Origin: Neolewinella antarctica
GTDB lineage: Bacteria > Bacteroidota > Bacteroidia > Chitinophagales > Saprospiraceae
Assembly (NCBI RefSeq): GCF_011927835.1
Contig: NZ_JAATJH010000002.1
Coordinates: forward strand, 761,915 to 825,914
Direction: 5' to 3'
Length of the DNA stretch: 64,000 bases
This document shows, piece by piece, positions 8,690 through 18,890 of the stretch (within the stretch, counting starts at the first letter, position 1; every line of letters starts with the position of its first letter). A program made the translations under genes and the position numbers. The notes under the pieces are model-generated. The model did not search any database. It had not been told where the DNA came from and saw only the letters and a program-made list of their open reading frames with translations.

Positions 8690-9541
8690 ATGAAGACATT
8701 CCGTACCGCCGCGTCGCTACGTACTTACTTGGATACAGTACCGGGCCTGATAGCCTTCGTACCGACCATGGGCGCGCTCCACGACGGGCACGTGGCGCTC
8801 ATCCGGGCGGCCGGCACGACACACGATTTGATCGTTGCCAGCATTTTCGTCAACCCTACACAATTTAATCAAGCGACGGACTTAGTGGCTTACCCCCGAA
8901 CTCCAAGGGAAGACGCACTACTGTTGGCGGCAAATGGCTGTGACGTGCTGTACCTACCCAGCGAGGAAGACGTGTATCCCGAGCATTATCGGGACCCCAC
9001 TACCGGCCTGGATTTCGGACCGCTCGTAGAAGTCATGGAAGGCGCCGAACGGCCCGGCCACTTCGACGGGGTCGCGCAGGTGGTGTACCGCTTGCTCGAC
9101 GTAGTCCGGCCGGTGACCCTGTTCCTCGGGCAGAAAGATTACCAGCAAGTAGGCATAGTGCGCTCGCTCGTGCGCCAAATGAAACTCGACGTAGCGATCA
9201 AAGTTATCCCGACCGTACGGGAGCAAGACGGCCTGGCCCTCAGCAGCCGTAACCGCCGCCTGAGTGAGGTAGAACGCAATGCCGCCGCCAGCATCAATCT
9301 CCACCTGAAGGCCATTGCATCCTGCGTCCGCGCCAACTGGGAACCCCGCGCCCTCGAAAAACGAGCGCTGCACGAATTAACGCGCCACCCGTTGCTCGCC
9401 CCGGAATACGTCAGCATCTTTGACGGCGACACGCTGCAGCCCTGGCGGGAAGGCCAGGCCGCCCGCGAGATCGTCGTGGCGACCGCCGTCCACTGCGGGC
9501 CCGTGCGGCTGATTGATAATTTCATTGTCCGGACAACATAA
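8690..9541 (+). CDS. panC: pantothenate synthetase
   Basis: Joins pantoate and beta-alanine with ATP to make pantothenate (vitamin B5, the precursor of coenzyme A); cytosolic dimer. Length 283 residues is normal. The nucleotidyl-transfer signature is seen as [11 protein letters not shown] with His31 and His34 (the HxGH motif), then [17 protein letters not shown] and DGLALSSRN, all family hallmarks. panD follows 101 bases downstream on the same strand and makes the beta-alanine substrate, so the two likely work together. The upstream interval carries a 9-bp inverted repeat at 8541-8586 that might control this gene. Confidence 0.97.
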   Translation: MKTFRTAASLRTYLDTVPGLIAFVPTMGALHDGHVALIRAAGTTHDLIVASIFVNPTQFNQATDLVAYPRTPREDALLLAANGCDVLYLPSEEDVYPEHYRDPTTGLDFGPLVEVMEGAERPGHFDGVAQVVYRLLDVVRPVTLFLGQKDYQQVGIVRSLVRQMKLDVAIKVIPTVREQDGLALSSRNRRLSEVERNAAASINLHLKAIASCVRANWEPRALEKRALHELTRHPLLAPEYVSIFDGDTLQPWREGQAAREIVVATAVHCGPVRLIDNFIVRTT

Positions 9542-9642
9542 ATTCAACCCTTAACGAATTAGTACGTTTCTTTGCGGGCGCTTACGGCGTCCCACCACCG
9601 GAATGGGGCAAGTTCGCCGCGTTCCAACTAAGTAGTCGATAT

Positions 9643-9987
9643 ATGCTCATTCAACGGTTTAAGGGAAAAATTCACCGGGCCACCATCACCGAGGCCGACC
9701 TGCATTACGTGGGCTCCATCACCATCGACGGGCTATTGCTCGACGCCTCCGGCATCATCGAAGGCGAAAAGGTACAGATTGTCAATAATAACAATGGCGA
9801 ACGGATCGAAACTTACACGATCCGGGGCGAGGAAGGCTCGGGCATCATCTGCCTCAACGGAGCCGCCGCGCGCCGCTGCCAGGTGGGCGACGTGGTCATC
9901 ATCATCGCCTACGGCTACATGACGGAGGAGGAGGCACTGGTTTTTGAACCTAAGTTGGTCTTTCCGCGGGAAGGGAATCAGTTGTAG
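9643..9987 (+). CDS. panD: aspartate 1-decarboxylase (proenzyme)
   Basis: Decarboxylates aspartate to beta-alanine for pantothenate. The 114-residue proenzyme self-cleaves between Gly24 and Ser25 in the visible motif YVGSITID, giving a pyruvoyl cofactor on the alpha chain. The substrate- and fold-defining segments ENGERIETY-like ([10 protein letters not shown]), [13 protein letters not shown] and [10 protein letters not shown] are intact. It follows panC by 101 bases. A weak promoter-like TTTCTTTG lies at 9567-9574, so partial independent transcription is possible. Confidence 0.97.
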   Translation: MLIQRFKGKIHRATITEADLHYVGSITIDGLLLDASGIIEGEKVQIVNNNNGERIETYTIRGEEGSGIICLNGAAARRCQVGDVVIIIAYGYMTEEEALVFEPKLVFPREGNQL

Positions 9988-10043
9988 AGTGAAGCATGGT
10001 GCACGTGGCAAAGTTTGCTGGGTCAAACTATGGTGGATTTTTT

Positions 10044-10141
10044 GGCCACAAAAACACAGAAGCACAAAATAAACTAAAGTAGCAAGCTCAGACCATACAT
10101 CTTTTGTGCTTTTCTTTCTCTTTTTGTGCCTTTTGTGTTCC
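10044..10141. repeat. A/T-rich hairpin element (family 4), copy 1
   Basis: Left arm GGCCACAAAAACACAGAAGC at 10044-10063 and a right arm rich in TTTTGTGCTTTT and TTTTGTGTTCC words at 10100-10141. The arms are imperfect complements, with about 30 unrelated bases between. It lies between the convergent panD and permease genes, so it could also act as a transcript end. Confidence 0.65.
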
Positions 10142-10179
10142 CCGTTTCCCCGATTTAGCTTTCCACTTTGCAGGCTTCA

Positions 10180-11418
10180 CTATTCGTAGCGCAAAGACTC
10201 GATCGGGTCCAGCGCCGCCGCCCGCATCGCCGGGTAAATCCCCGCCAGCAGCCCGACGATCGTACAGGTAACGAACGCCATGCCGATCCAGACCCACGGC
10301 ATGATGAAATTTCCGCCGGTGGCCACCGCGACCCCGTTGCCAGCCGCTACGCCGAGGATGATGCCCAGGACGCCACCAATCTGACAGATCACGATTGCCT
10401 CGATCAGAAACTGTAGGAGCACGTTGCGCCGCGTGGCGCCCAGTGCTTTTCTGACGCCGATCTCCCGCGTCCGTTCCGTGACGGATACTAACATAATGTT
10501 CATCAGCCCGATGGCCGCCCCGAGTAGGGTAATCAGGCCGATGCCCAGGGCCGCCGCGCGCAGGGTTACCGTGTTGTCTTTAATGATGCTAACGAGGTCG
10601 GAGCTGTTTTCTACCTCAAAATCGTTGTCCTCCCCGGCTCTGAGTCGGCGTACGCCGCGCATGGTTACGGTGGCCTCACCCATCGCCGCCTCTACTTTAG
10701 TCGGGTCGCTGATGGCAACGAGGATATCGTAACTCGTCTGGCTCGACCCGTAGTACCGCTTGCCGGTCTGGAGGGGGATGATGACGCGGCGATCCTGGCT
10801 GGTGTTCATCGAGCTGCCCCGGGGTTCGAGGGTTCCAACGACCAGTAGGCGCAGAGCCCCGAAAGAAATTTCTTTACCTACGGCACTTTCCGCGTTGCCG
10901 TCGAATAAATCATCGATCAAATCGGAGGCGATCACCGCGACGTTGCCACCTTCCGTCGCTTCCTTGTTGGTAATGTTGCGGCCGGCACTGATCTCGTAGC
11001 CCTTCGTGGTTAGGTAGTTGGACGTTGCGCAGTAGACGGATACGTTCGGGTTCGTCTCCAGTTCGGCGTACTTGACGACCGTAGCACCGGTGGTGCGGGT
11101 GCTGATGCTGACGTCGGCGGGGTAATTGTAGCGGTCGGCGAATTCGATGGCCTGGTCGAAGGTGAAGGGATCGGACTGCTTCCGCTGCCCCCGCCGCCCG
11201 TTGCCCCGCACCTCGGTGCTGAGGCGGTTGATCTCGATCGTGTTGGCCCCCACGCTGGACAGGTTGGAAGACAGCGAATAAATGGCCGCGTCGATGGCCG
11301 TCAGAATACCGACGAGGGCCATAATACCTACGGCAATGATGAGCGTGGTCAGTAATGCCCGTAATAAATTAGCGTTCACGCTGCGCAGGGCGACGCGGAT
11401 GTTCTCCATAAAATCCAT
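10180..11418 (-). CDS. MacB/FtsX-type ABC transporter permease
   Basis: A 412-residue inner-membrane protein with the MacB topology: one N-terminal membrane helix (about residues 20-45, LLRALLTTLIIAVGIMALVG), a large periplasmic domain (about 50-280), and three C-terminal helices (about 285-400). The FtsX signature near ERTREIGVRKALGATRRNVL, just after the second helix, is clear. Such permeases pair with a MacB/LolD-like ATPase to drive export or lipoprotein release. No ATPase or periplasmic adaptor gene lies within the window, so the partner must be elsewhere. The gene is divergent from the flippase gene at 11564 and convergent with panD. Confidence 0.88.
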   Translation of the reverse strand: MDFMENIRVALRSVNANLLRALLTTLIIAVGIMALVGILTAIDAAIYSLSSNLSSVGANTIEINRLSTEVRGNGRRGQRKQSDPFTFDQAIEFADRYNYPADVSISTRTTGATVVKYAELETNPNVSVYCATSNYLTTKGYEISAGRNITNKEATEGGNVAVIASDLIDDLFDGNAESAVGKEISFGALRLLVVGTLEPRGSSMNTSQDRRVIIPLQTGKRYYGSSQTSYDILVAISDPTKVEAAMGEATVTMRGVRRLRAGEDNDFEVENSSDLVSIIKDNTVTLRAAALGIGLITLLGAAIGLMNIMLVSVTERTREIGVRKALGATRRNVLLQFLIEAIVICQIGGVLGIILGVAAGNGVAVATGGNFIMPWVWIGMAFVTCTIVGLLAGIYPAMRAAALDPIESLRYE

Positions 11419-11549
11419 GTGGGTAAATGTACGGTAGGCCGGGGTTTAGTGCGTGGGGTATTCGACGAATGACGGCTACCGGGTGCCGAGCGTTGGGTTG
11501 TACAAGTTGTAGGGCTAACCGGTAGTCTCCGTAACCCGGTAGCCGGCGT

Positions 11550-11557
11550 TACCTTCG
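11550..11557 (+). promoter_or_regulatory. candidate -7 element immediately before the flippase start
   Basis: TACCTTCG, a TAnnTTTG-like element with one change, ending 6 bases before the ATG at 11564. The transcript would be leaderless or nearly so. Confidence 0.35.
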
Positions 11558-11563
11558 CGCCCC

Positions 11564-13093
11564 ATGTCCCTAAAAAAACTCGGCGGCGAGACGATCATCT
11601 ACGGCCTGGCGAATATTTTGCCCCGGCTGCTCACGTTCGTGCTGGTGACGCCCTTCCTGACCCGGGCGATGGTGAGTGAAGATTACGGCGTCGTCGGCGT
11701 GCTGTTCATGTACATCGGGTTGTTGACGGCGCTACTTGTTTTTCGGATGGATACGGTCGTGTTTCGCTTCGCGAGCCGGGCGGAGCACGACGCGCGCGCC
11801 GTGTTCGTGCGGGCGCAGACTTTCGTGGTCGCGGTGGTAATCGTGGTCGTCGGGCTCGGGCTATTGTTGTCGAACCAGGTGGCGGACTGGATTCATTATC
11901 CGGACCGGCCCAGCTACGTAGTGGTATTCCTGTTGGCGGTCGCGTTCGATTGCCTGAGCGCCGTTCCCCTGGCCCGGTTGCGGTTGGAGCGCCGGGCGTG
12001 GCTGTTCGTCGCGGTGAACCTGGGGGCGACATTGCTCAGCTTGGCTTTACTCTACCTACTGCTTGACTTCTGGCCGGACTGGGGAACCTTACTTGGCCTG
12101 GTGTACGATCCTAACTACCAAGTTACCTACTACCTCGCTACGATCGCCATCCCCGCCGCCCTGCGGTACTTGGTGCTTCTGCTGGATGGTTTGTACCGCT
12201 ACCGCCTGCGACCCGCAAAACGGTTGGGTAATGAATTACTGGCGAAGGACAACGCAGGACATGCGCCGGTCTTACGGCGGATGCTGATTTACAGCGCGCC
12301 GTTGACGCTGGTGGGCGTGGCCGGAATTTTTAATGCTCTTTCCGGGCCCTACATCATCCAGGAATTTATGGGCGGCACAACCACGGAGAACCTCTACTGG
12401 TCCGGTCAATTCTCGGCCGCACTGAAACTCGCGGTAATTCTAAATCTGTTCGTGACCGCCTTCAACTACGCCGCCGAGCCGTTCTTTTTCCGGCAGGCGG
12501 GGAACGACCTGGATAAGGCGGACAAACAGATTTTCGCGGACGCCACCCGGGCTTACGCGCTGGTTGGGGTACTGGCCTGCGCGGGCATCATGATCTTTTT
12601 GCCCTGGCTCAAGGTGTTCATCGGTGATGACCTGCAGGAGGGCCTGGTCGTCCTGCCCTTCCTGCTGGCGGGTAATTTCTGTTTCGGGCTTTACAGCAAC
12701 TTTTCCATCGCATACAAGCTGACCGACAAGACTTACCTCGGCGGGGCCATCGCGCTGGCGGGGAGTTTGGTGTGCGCTGGGGTCGGCATTTTCTTCATCG
12801 GTGCGTACGGCATCATTGCGCCGGCCGCGGCGATGTTCGCCTGTTATTTGCTGATGTGCGCGCTGGCGTGGGGGGTTACGTGGCGGTATTTTCCGGTTGC
12901 TTACCCCATCGGGCGCATTGTGGTGTACGTCATGGTGAGTTGCGCGGTGGTGTACGGGGCGCTGTCGCAGGTGCAGGGTTTTGTGGGACGGATAGCCGTG
13001 TTTTTGGGGCTGCTCGCGATTCTCGGCTGGCTGGAAAAAAATTGGTTACGGTCGGTCCTCCGGCGCAAACAGCCGACTAACCCCGCTCAATAA
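11564..13093 (+). CDS. polysaccharide/lipid-linked glycan flippase (MATE/Wzx-like)
   Basis: A 509-residue protein made almost entirely of membrane helices (about 12-14), with the N-terminal pattern KKLGGETIIYGLANILPRLL typical of the Wzx/MurJ/MATE-like polysaccharide biosynthesis family. Such proteins flip undecaprenyl-linked glycans across the inner membrane. A charged cytosolic loop lies around residues 210-235. The C-terminal four helices end in a basic tail (RSVLRRKQPT). No glycosyltransferase cluster is adjacent, so the substrate cannot be assigned; lipid II, O-antigen and exopolysaccharide units are all possible. I recall a membrane protein of this kind near panCD in other Bacteroidota, which favours a housekeeping role. 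Confidence 0.8.
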   Translation: MSLKKLGGETIIYGLANILPRLLTFVLVTPFLTRAMVSEDYGVVGVLFMYIGLLTALLVFRMDTVVFRFASRAEHDARAVFVRAQTFVVAVVIVVVGLGLLLSNQVADWIHYPDRPSYVVVFLLAVAFDCLSAVPLARLRLERRAWLFVAVNLGATLLSLALLYLLLDFWPDWGTLLGLVYDPNYQVTYYLATIAIPAALRYLVLLLDGLYRYRLRPAKRLGNELLAKDNAGHAPVLRRMLIYSAPLTLVGVAGIFNALSGPYIIQEFMGGTTTENLYWSGQFSAALKLAVILNLFVTAFNYAAEPFFFRQAGNDLDKADKQIFADATRAYALVGVLACAGIMIFLPWLKVFIGDDLQEGLVVLPFLLAGNFCFGLYSNFSIAYKLTDKTYLGGAIALAGSLVCAGVGIFFIGAYGIIAPAAAMFACYLLMCALAWGVTWRYFPVAYPIGRIVVYVMVSCAVVYGALSQVQGFVGRIAVFLGLLAILGWLEKNWLRSVLRRKQPTNPAQ

Positions 13094-13175
13094 TCCGTTT
13101 CTTTGCACCCCCGATAGCTATCGGGGCTGCGCCCAATTCAGCACTGCCGAATCTTTAAGGTCAAAACGCCCATTT

Positions 13176-13850
13176 ATGAACCGCATCCTTACCCTCGTCC
13201 TTGGTGTACTCACGCTCCTGCTGGCCGCCTGTAACCCACCCCTGGGCAAAAAGAATCTGCTCGTCATCGGCGATAGCAACGGTGTCGGGGAAGGTTGGGT
13301 CGCTCAGCTTCAGCAACTCCGCGGCGGCGGCGGCCTGTACAACACCTCGCTGAGTGGGAACACGATTGGTTTTAACTACGGCGGCGATCTTTCGATGAAC
13401 ACGCTCGAAAACCTGACTTCGTACCTCCGCAACGGTTACGCCGAGCTCGGCAGCATCGACGAAATTCTCATCGGCCTCGGCACCAACGACTGCAAAGTCG
13501 AATTCACGGACCGGCACGGTGAAATAGGCACCAATCTCGAAACCCTCCTCGACCGTACCGCCACGTTTTTCACCGAGCGCGGCCAAGAAATCCCCCGCAT
13601 CGTCATCCTCGCCCCCGCCCCCCTCGACGATACCGACGTGAGCCCCAACTTCGCCGGTGCCACCGCCTGCACCAAAAGAATCACCGAAACTTACCGCCAA
13701 ATCGCCACCGACCGTGGCCACTGTTTTGTCGACCTACAAACCAACCCCGGCCCCGCCGCGCTGGAACACTCCGACGACGGCGTTCACTTCCGAAAGAACA
13801 AAAAAGGCTACGTGATGATTGCCGAAGCTGTCCTAGAATCCTGTTACTAG
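13176..13850 (+). CDS. SGNH/GDSL-family hydrolase lipoprotein
   Basis: A 224-residue predicted lipoprotein: lipobox LAAC with Cys19, then an SGNH hydrolase fold. Block I is IGDSNG with catalytic Ser34 (GDSN instead of GDSL). The LGTND block supplies the oxyanion Asn, and the C-terminal block DGVHF supplies Asp201 and His204. The family includes esterases, lipases and glycan acetyl-esterases. The sequence gives no substrate. It is periplasmic or on the outer membrane by its signal. The gene is followed by the long TAGGCGG/CCGCCTA array and then metG; transcription may end in that array. Confidence 0.83.
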   Translation: MNRILTLVLGVLTLLLAACNPPLGKKNLLVIGDSNGVGEGWVAQLQQLRGGGGLYNTSLSGNTIGFNYGGDLSMNTLENLTSYLRNGYAELGSIDEILIGLGTNDCKVEFTDRHGEIGTNLETLLDRTATFFTERGQEIPRIVILAPAPLDDTDVSPNFAGATACTKRITETYRQIATDRGHCFVDLQTNPGPAALEHSDDGVHFRKNKKGYVMIAEAVLESCY

Positions 13851-13855
13851 TTTAC

Positions 13856-14106
<251 letters not shown>

Positions 14107-14128
14107 GCCCCCAGACCAAAGACCAAAA

Positions 14129-16273
14129 ATGCGCACCCTACTAACCTCCGCCCTCCCCTACGCCAACGGCCCCCTCCACCTAGGCCACCTAGCCGGCGCC
14201 TACCTCCCCGCGGATATCTACGCCCGCTACCTCCGCCTGCGCGGCCGGGAAGTGCTCTGGGTGTGTGGCTCGGACGAGCACGGCGCTGCCATCACTTTGC
14301 GGGCGAAGAAGGAAGGCATCGAGCCGCAAGCGATCGTCGACAAATACCACCACCTTAATAAGGGCAGCTTCGACGCTCTCGGCATCAGTTTTGATTACTA
14401 CCACCGCACGAGCGACCCACTGCACCACGAAACGAGTCAGGAATTCTTTAAAAAACTCCTCGAACGTGGCGACCAGTTCGAAGTAAAAACCACGCAACAG
14501 TACTACGACCCCCAAATTGACCAGTTTCTCGCCGACCGCTACATCAAGGGCGAATGCCCCAATTGTGGTAACCCGGAAGCCTTCGGCGACCAGTGCGAAG
14601 TGTGCGGGCGCGATCTGAGCCCCACGGAGTTGATTAACCCCGTTTCCGTCGTCACGGGCACCAAGCCAGAACTACGCGAAACGAAGCACTGGTTCTTCCG
14701 CCTCGACGAGCACGAGGCGTGGTTAAAGACTTGGATACAGGAGGGTAAGCTCGACGGCGTTCAGCTCCACGACCCGAAAGACTGGAAGAAGCACGTTATC
14801 GGTCAGTGTATGAGTTGGCTGAACCAGGGCTTACAGGCGCGCTCCATCACGCGGGATCTCGACTGGGGCATCCAAGTACCCGTCGAGGGGGCGGAAGGGA
14901 AGGTGCTTTACGTGTGGTTCGACGCACCGATCGGTTACATTTCCGCCACGAAACAGTGGGCAAAAGAAACCGGCGGCGACTGGGAAAAATGGTGGAAAGC
15001 CGACGACTCCCGCCTCGTGCACTTCATTGGTAAGGACAACATCGTTTTTCACTGCATCGTCTTCCCGGCCATGCTGAAGGCCCACGGCGACTTTAACCTG
15101 CCCGAAAACGTACCGGCCAACCAGTTCCTCAACTTCGAGGGAGATAAATTCTCTAAGTCGCGGGGGTGGGGGATCGAGTTGCAGGAATACGTCGACGAGT
15201 TCAAAGATTTCCCCAACGCCGCCGACGCGCTTCGCTGGGCGCTGATCCGTAATCTTCCGGAGCAGCAAGACGCGGATTTTACGTGGGATGGCTTTACGGA
15301 GTACCACGATAAGGACCTGGCCGACAAGCTGGGCAATTTCGTCAACCGCGTTACCGTGCTGACGCACAAGTATTTTGACGGAAAAGTCCCGGAAGTAACG
15401 TCTACTAACGAGGACGTGACCAGCGTTAACGATCAGCTATTCGCTAGCCTCAACAGCATTGGTGACGACATCGAAGGGTACCGCTTTAAGGACGCCGCGA
15501 CCGCTTTCGTCGAGTTGGCTACTTATGGGAACACCTACCTCCAGGACGCCGCCCCCTGGTCACTCTTCAAGGCGGACCCTGCGGACCCCGCCATCGCAAC
15601 GACAATGTTTAACTCCATTCAGATCGCCGCCGCGCTTTCATTGGCCGCCGCACCGTTCATCCCGGAGGCCGCCGCAAAACTGCGCGAAATAATCTACCAA
15701 ACTCCGGCCGAGGATAACGCCTGGAAGCTAGCCATCCAGCGACTGAGCCAGGGCAAGTCATTACGGGAAGCGGGTGCCGTCATTGGCCACGCCGGCGTAT
15801 TATTTCCCAAAATCATCGACCGGAAAGACGATAGCCGCAACGCCATCATCCAAAAACAGCGCGATAAGATGCAGGCTGCTTTGGAAGCCAAAAATGAATT
15901 AGAAGCCCAAGCCAATGCATCCGACGTAGCGCGGGAACCGGCAAAGGCCGAAGTATCCTTCGATGATTTTACGAAACTCGACCTGCGGACGGCCACCGTA
16001 CTGACGGCCGAAAAAGTCAAGAAGTCAAGCAAATTACTCCACCTCACCATCGACCTGGGCAGCGAAGAGCGTTCCGTCGTGTCCGGCATCGCGAAGCACT
16101 TCTCACCGGAAGAAGTGATCGGTAAGCGAGTCGTGACGGTCACGAACCTCGCCCCCCGTAAAATGGCCGGCGTACTGAGTGAAGCGATGATCCTGATGGC
16201 GGAAGACGCGGAGGGTAAACTGGTGTTCGTCAGCCCGCCGGCTGATTTTGGAAACGGTTGGACGGTCAGATAA
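14129..16273 (+). CDS. metG: methionyl-tRNA synthetase
   Basis: Charges tRNA-Met; cytosolic. At 714 residues it has the long form with a C-terminal tRNA-binding (Trbp111-like) domain. Seen: the HIGH-type motif HLGH at residues 17-20, a zinc knuckle with Cys143, Cys146, Cys156 and Cys159, the KMSKS-type motif KFSKS at residues 340-344, an anticodon-binding helical domain, and the tRNA-binding domain from about residue 608 (DFTKLDLRTATV onward). The stop codon overlaps the PAP2 start in TAATG, so the two genes are translationally coupled. The start follows directly on a repeat array, with GACCAAAGACCAAAA as the only leader visible. Confidence 0.97.
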   Translation: MRTLLTSALPYANGPLHLGHLAGAYLPADIYARYLRLRGREVLWVCGSDEHGAAITLRAKKEGIEPQAIVDKYHHLNKGSFDALGISFDYYHRTSDPLHHETSQEFFKKLLERGDQFEVKTTQQYYDPQIDQFLADRYIKGECPNCGNPEAFGDQCEVCGRDLSPTELINPVSVVTGTKPELRETKHWFFRLDEHEAWLKTWIQEGKLDGVQLHDPKDWKKHVIGQCMSWLNQGLQARSITRDLDWGIQVPVEGAEGKVLYVWFDAPIGYISATKQWAKETGGDWEKWWKADDSRLVHFIGKDNIVFHCIVFPAMLKAHGDFNLPENVPANQFLNFEGDKFSKSRGWGIELQEYVDEFKDFPNAADALRWALIRNLPEQQDADFTWDGFTEYHDKDLADKLGNFVNRVTVLTHKYFDGKVPEVTSTNEDVTSVNDQLFASLNSIGDDIEGYRFKDAATAFVELATYGNTYLQDAAPWSLFKADPADPAIATTMFNSIQIAAALSLAAAPFIPEAAAKLREIIYQTPAEDNAWKLAIQRLSQGKSLREAGAVIGHAGVLFPKIIDRKDDSRNAIIQKQRDKMQAALEAKNELEAQANASDVAREPAKAEVSFDDFTKLDLRTATVLTAEKVKKSSKLLHLTIDLGSEERSVVSGIAKHFSPEEVIGKRVVTVTNLAPRKMAGVLSEAMILMAEDAEGKLVFVSPPADFGNGWTVR

Positions 16274-17046
16274 TGAGAACATCAATCTTCACGGAACGTA
16301 CGGGGGTAGGGAGTGCCGCGCGGTTGCTAACCGGCGTTGCGCTAATCGGGCTAGCTCACTGGTTGGACCGGCGGTCCATCACGCCAGTACGCATCGGCGA
16401 TCTGCGGAACCCGGGAGCGGGATCTAATAATCCCTTCGACTGGTTGGCGTACAAAGACGTCGACCTGCGGGCCGCGCGGCTTGCGGATGTCGGCCTCTAC
16501 GGTGGCCCGGCCTTGCCCCTCCTGGCGGCCCTGCACCCGCGTCAGCGCCCAAATCGCTCCCACATCTTTTTACTTTGGGCCGAAGCCATGATCCTGAACT
16601 TCGGGGCTACCTCCGTTATCAAAAATAGTGCGAACCGGCCACGCCCCTATGTTTTTAACGACAACTTTCCAGAGGACACCCAGCTATCCCGGAACGATCG
16701 TGCCGCCTTTCTTTCCGGTCACGCATCTCACGCCACCCTCGGGGTCGTACTTTTTGCCAGACTAGTCGGGGAAGGTACCGAGGCGAAAATTCTCGAGGTA
16801 GCCGCCTGGGTGCTGACGGGGTTCATGGCGGGCTACACGGGCTACCTGCGCGTAAAAGCGGCGAAACACTGGCCAACGGACGCGATTGCCGGCTGCTTAC
16901 TCGGCTATTTTATCGCGAGCCGTATTTATAACATTCACGAACCGGTCTTGTCCCGGTCTCGGCAAATATTAGGCGTCAGTGACAGTGATGCAGCGATCAG
17001 GATAATTGACGGGGAGAGCGGAAAAGTTGCGCTCCAAGCGGGATAG
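16273..17046 (+). CDS. PAP2-family phosphatase
   Basis: A 257-residue membrane-associated phosphatase of the type 2 phosphatidic acid phosphatase family. All three signature parts are present: KNSANRPRP (Lys117, Arg124, Pro125), SGH at 148-150, and RVKAAKHWPTD (Arg193, His199, Asp203). Candidate substrates are undecaprenyl pyrophosphate or lipid phosphates. I chose the ATG at 16273, which overlaps the metG stop (TAATG), over an in-frame ATG 15 bases upstream inside metG. Several hydrophobic helices flank the motifs. It is convergent with the DUF389 gene. A near-copy of the 16-mer repeat lies inside the gene at 16533-16548. Confidence 0.88.
   Translation: MRTSIFTERTGVGSAARLLTGVALIGLAHWLDRRSITPVRIGDLRNPGAGSNNPFDWLAYKDVDLRAARLADVGLYGGPALPLLAALHPRQRPNRSHIFLLWAEAMILNFGATSVIKNSANRPRPYVFNDNFPEDTQLSRNDRAAFLSGHASHATLGVVLFARLVGEGTEAKILEVAAWVLTGFMAGYTGYLRVKAAKHWPTDAIAGCLLGYFIASRIYNIHEPVLSRSRQILGVSDSDAAIRIIDGESGKVALQAG
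16533..16548 (-). repeat. GC-rich 16-mer (family 1), near copy inside the PAP2 gene
   Basis: GCACCCGCGTCAGCGC differs at one base from the GAC variant of the family (GCGCGGACGCGGGTGC). It encodes part of LHPRQRP in a loop between membrane segments. Confidence 0.5.
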
Positions 17047-17120
17047 CGCTGTAGAAGCTTTTAACGCTCTTAGCGGTGTCTTAATCCGTCGTAATTGCTG
17101 CTACTCCGCAGCTTATTCCA

Positions 17121-18554
17121 CTATCTGTTCCAGATTACGACGATCACGGAGTCCCGGCGCAGCGCGGAAGCAAAATAGCGGGACAACTGCTGCCGCTCGC
17201 GTTCCATCACCGCCGGTTCCGGGGTTTTGCCGGGTCGAACGATGTCCAGCACCGCCAGGGGTAATTCTCCGAACGGCAGTGAGTCATTACTCACCCGGGC
17301 CTTGCTCAACGCAATAGTTTGTACGGTAGGGAATGCAATTTTGACTTGTTGTTCCATGCGCGCGAAGGCGGTGGAATCCGTGAATTCGTCGGGCAACTCG
17401 GCGGCTTTCGTTACTTCCCGGGTGAGTGCTTGCTGCCGAAATTCCAGGTCAGCCAGCCGTTGTTCGTAACTCACGATGGCCTGCCTGCTTTGCAAATTGG
17501 CTCTGGTGAAAGCGGTATCCGTCACGATCCTCGCGTTTTCCAGGTTGTAGGGCGGGGCACGGAGGATTTCCGTGTAGTAGTTTATGCTGTCCGAACTCAT
17601 CATCCGATCCTTGATGGGGTAGATGAGGAGCGGGTGTTTTTGCTCGTCTCTTTCCAGGTTGTAAGTGGATGCGCTGCTGGGGAAATACCGTTCGGTAAAC
17701 TCCCGCGCGGCTACTTCCTCTTTCTGCCGCTTCAGCACGTCCCGCAGAATGTACACACTGGGTAGGATCATCAAAATGCTGATCGCCAGGACGATAAATA
17801 AACTGCGGCGAGCCTCCGCCTTGTTCAGGTACTTGCGGTAGGGAAACCGCAGTAGCCGAATGATGATGTACGCGGTTACCGCGATGAAAAAGGAGTTGAT
17901 AAAGAACAAGTAAAACGACCGCCAGAAGACGAGAAAACCCAATTCGGGGTCACTCCACGCCAGGGCAATGCCGTAGCCGGAAACACACAGTGGCGGCATC
18001 AGGGCCGTTGCGATGGCTACGCCCGGGATGGCGTTCGTTTTGTCCTCGCGCGTGACGGAAATGATGCCCGCCAGCCCGCCAAAAACGGCTACGAGCGCGT
18101 CCAGGATGGTGGGTTCGGTCCGCCCCTGCATCTCCGGAGTGAAATTGTGGATGGGGGTCAGTACGAAGTAGAGCGTGCTGGCGGTCAGGGCAATAACCAT
18201 GGAAATGCCGAAGTTCTTCAACGCCTGCCAGAGCATGGGCCAGTCGTTCGTCCCCACGGCCAGTCCGATACCGAGAATCGGGTTCATCAACGGCGAGATC
18301 AGCATCGCGCCGATGATGACCGCCCCGGAGTTAAGGTTCAGCCCCAGGCTCGCAATCAAAATCGAGCAGACGAGCATCCAGGCATTGGAGCCACGCATCT
18401 GCTTGCCGTTCACGATGGACGCTACCGCGCCGGCCCGGTCACTACCGATCCGTAGGTTGAGAAAGTCATCGAACCAGGCCTTAAAGTTCTCGCCGGGGGT
18501 GGCTTCTTTAAGTTCTGGGTCGCTTTGGGGAAGGGTGTCGTCTTTTATCGCCAT
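17121..18554 (-). CDS. DUF389 (TIGR00341-like) membrane protein
   Basis: A 477-residue inner-membrane protein of the DUF389 family, whose function is unknown. The N-terminal half carries the conserved hydrophobic block with the patterns SILIASLGLNLNSGAVIIGA, MLISPLMNPILG and GVAIATALMPPLCVSG. About six membrane helices are visible up to residue 250, followed by a 230-residue hydrophilic, partly coiled-coil domain outside the family core. I chose the Met at 18554 (MAIKDD) because the ten codons upstream are basic and unconserved in character. It is convergent with the PAP2 gene. A transport or osmotic role is sometimes proposed for the family, but the sequence does not establish it. Confidence 0.82.
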   Translation of the reverse strand: MAIKDDTLPQSDPELKEATPGENFKAWFDDFLNLRIGSDRAGAVASIVNGKQMRGSNAWMLVCSILIASLGLNLNSGAVIIGAMLISPLMNPILGIGLAVGTNDWPMLWQALKNFGISMVIALTASTLYFVLTPIHNFTPEMQGRTEPTILDALVAVFGGLAGIISVTREDKTNAIPGVAIATALMPPLCVSGYGIALAWSDPELGFLVFWRSFYLFFINSFFIAVTAYIIIRLLRFPYRKYLNKAEARRSLFIVLAISILMILPSVYILRDVLKRQKEEVAAREFTERYFPSSASTYNLERDEQKHPLLIYPIKDRMMSSDSINYYTEILRAPPYNLENARIVTDTAFTRANLQSRQAIVSYEQRLADLEFRQQALTREVTKAAELPDEFTDSTAFARMEQQVKIAFPTVQTIALSKARVSNDSLPFGELPLAVLDIVRPGKTPEPAVMERERQQLSRYFASALRRDSVIVVIWNR

Positions 18555-18834
18555 GGTTAGCCGCGCTCGTTTCCATTGGCGCACAGCTTTCTAAACCGAA
18601 ACTTCGGGCGAATGATCGTTGGGGTATGGTAACAATTCGGGCGCGGCTGATCCGTCGCAAGCCGTATCCTCCCCGCCCGTTACTGGTGTTGCCCAAGGCC
18701 TCGTTCCTCAGCCCTCTAGACTTGGAAATAGATTTAATTTTTCGGACGTAGTGTTTTAGCGGCCCGCCGGTACGTCCGCGTTACGTCTTCGGGTTTGTTT
18801 TCCTCGCCGCGGGGCGGCTACGGGCAAATGATGC

Positions 18835-18863
18835 TTTGAACGGCAACCAATCGGCTATCTTTG
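18835..18863 (+). promoter_or_regulatory. Bacteroidota-type promoter for the CorA-like gene
   Basis: TTTG at 18835-18838 and TATCTTTG at 18856-18863, 17 bases apart, match the -33/-7 pattern TTTG-N17-21-TAnnTTTG. The start codon lies at 18891. The rest of the 336-base divergent interval (18555-18890) shows nothing else I recognise. Confidence 0.55.
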
Positions 18864-18890
18864 CCCCCCCGTTCACCAAACCCCTCTGCT